The notes below the pieces were generated by a model. The model was not told the DNA's origin, did not search any database, and saw nothing but the letters and a program-made list of their open reading frames with translations. 14,305 bases of DNA from Coriobacteriia bacterium (GTDB lineage: Bacteria > Actinomycetota > Coriobacteriia > Coriobacteriales > QAMH01). Positions 14,200-14,305 of the stretch are shown here, piece after piece. Position numbers and translations under genes: made by a program. The stretch spans positions 1 through 14,305 of the forward strand of contig CAAEKX010000142.1 in NCBI GenBank assembly GCA_900756605.1. The letters are read 5' to 3'. Numbering within the stretch: position 1 is the first letter of the stretch; the number at the start of each line of letters is the position of its first letter.

Positions 14200-14305
14200 G
14201 AGGCAGGATGAGGCGGATGCCCCCGGCGACTTTCGTCCTGCCCACGGACACATGGCAGGCTGCCAAGAAATGCCGGCGCGTGACCGCGCGGGAGGTCGTC
14301 GTGCC

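Noticed and set aside
14208..14305. Possible gene start at the window end
   Set aside because: Only 32 codons are visible, without a good ribosome binding site or recognisable sequence.

Overview
The window reads as a stretch of high-GC actinobacterial chromosome, most likely from an anaerobic Coriobacteriia/Eggerthellales member. That guess rests on base composition, on a molybdopterin enzyme of the acetylene hydratase / pyrogallol transhydroxylase / catechol dehydroxylase type with a tiny iron-sulfur partner, and on the style of the neighbouring genes. All supported genes lie on the + strand. No tRNA, rRNA, CRISPR array or transposase was seen.

Bases 1 to about 4060 are a chaperone block. 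It holds the 3' part of a trigger-factor-like protein that lacks the FKBP domain, a complete trigger-factor-like protein that has the FKBP domain but no recognisable ribosome-docking signature, and htpG (bacterial Hsp90). Bases 4091 to 6342 hold an aldo/keto-reductase-fold protein with two of four catalytic residues replaced, and a GTG-started fusion of a SAM methyltransferase to a RimI-like N-acetyltransferase. Bases 6363 to 7945 hold two overlapping paralogous four-helix membrane proteins of unknown function.

Bases 8039 to 8670 carry two small unknown genes: a 69-residue acidic protein with an internal duplication, and a 115-residue protein with 12 cysteines. Strong hairpins precede both. 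A 260-base non-coding region follows (8671-8930), unusually dense in inverted and direct repeats, and looks like the control region of the next unit.

Bases 8931 to 14124 form what looks like one metabolic locus: a 67-residue zinc-finger protein, a 787-residue cytoplasmic molybdopterin oxidoreductase, a 140-residue protein with two predicted [4Fe-4S] clusters, a second zinc-finger protein homologous to the first, a hairpin, a lactate-permease-family transporter and a strong intrinsic terminator. The simplest reading is uptake of an organic acid followed by cytoplasmic Mo- or W-dependent reduction, dehydroxylation or hydroxyl transfer. The substrate is unknown. The paired zinc-finger proteins, the altered iron-sulfur cysteine set and the unusual active-site residues are the best candidates for something undescribed.
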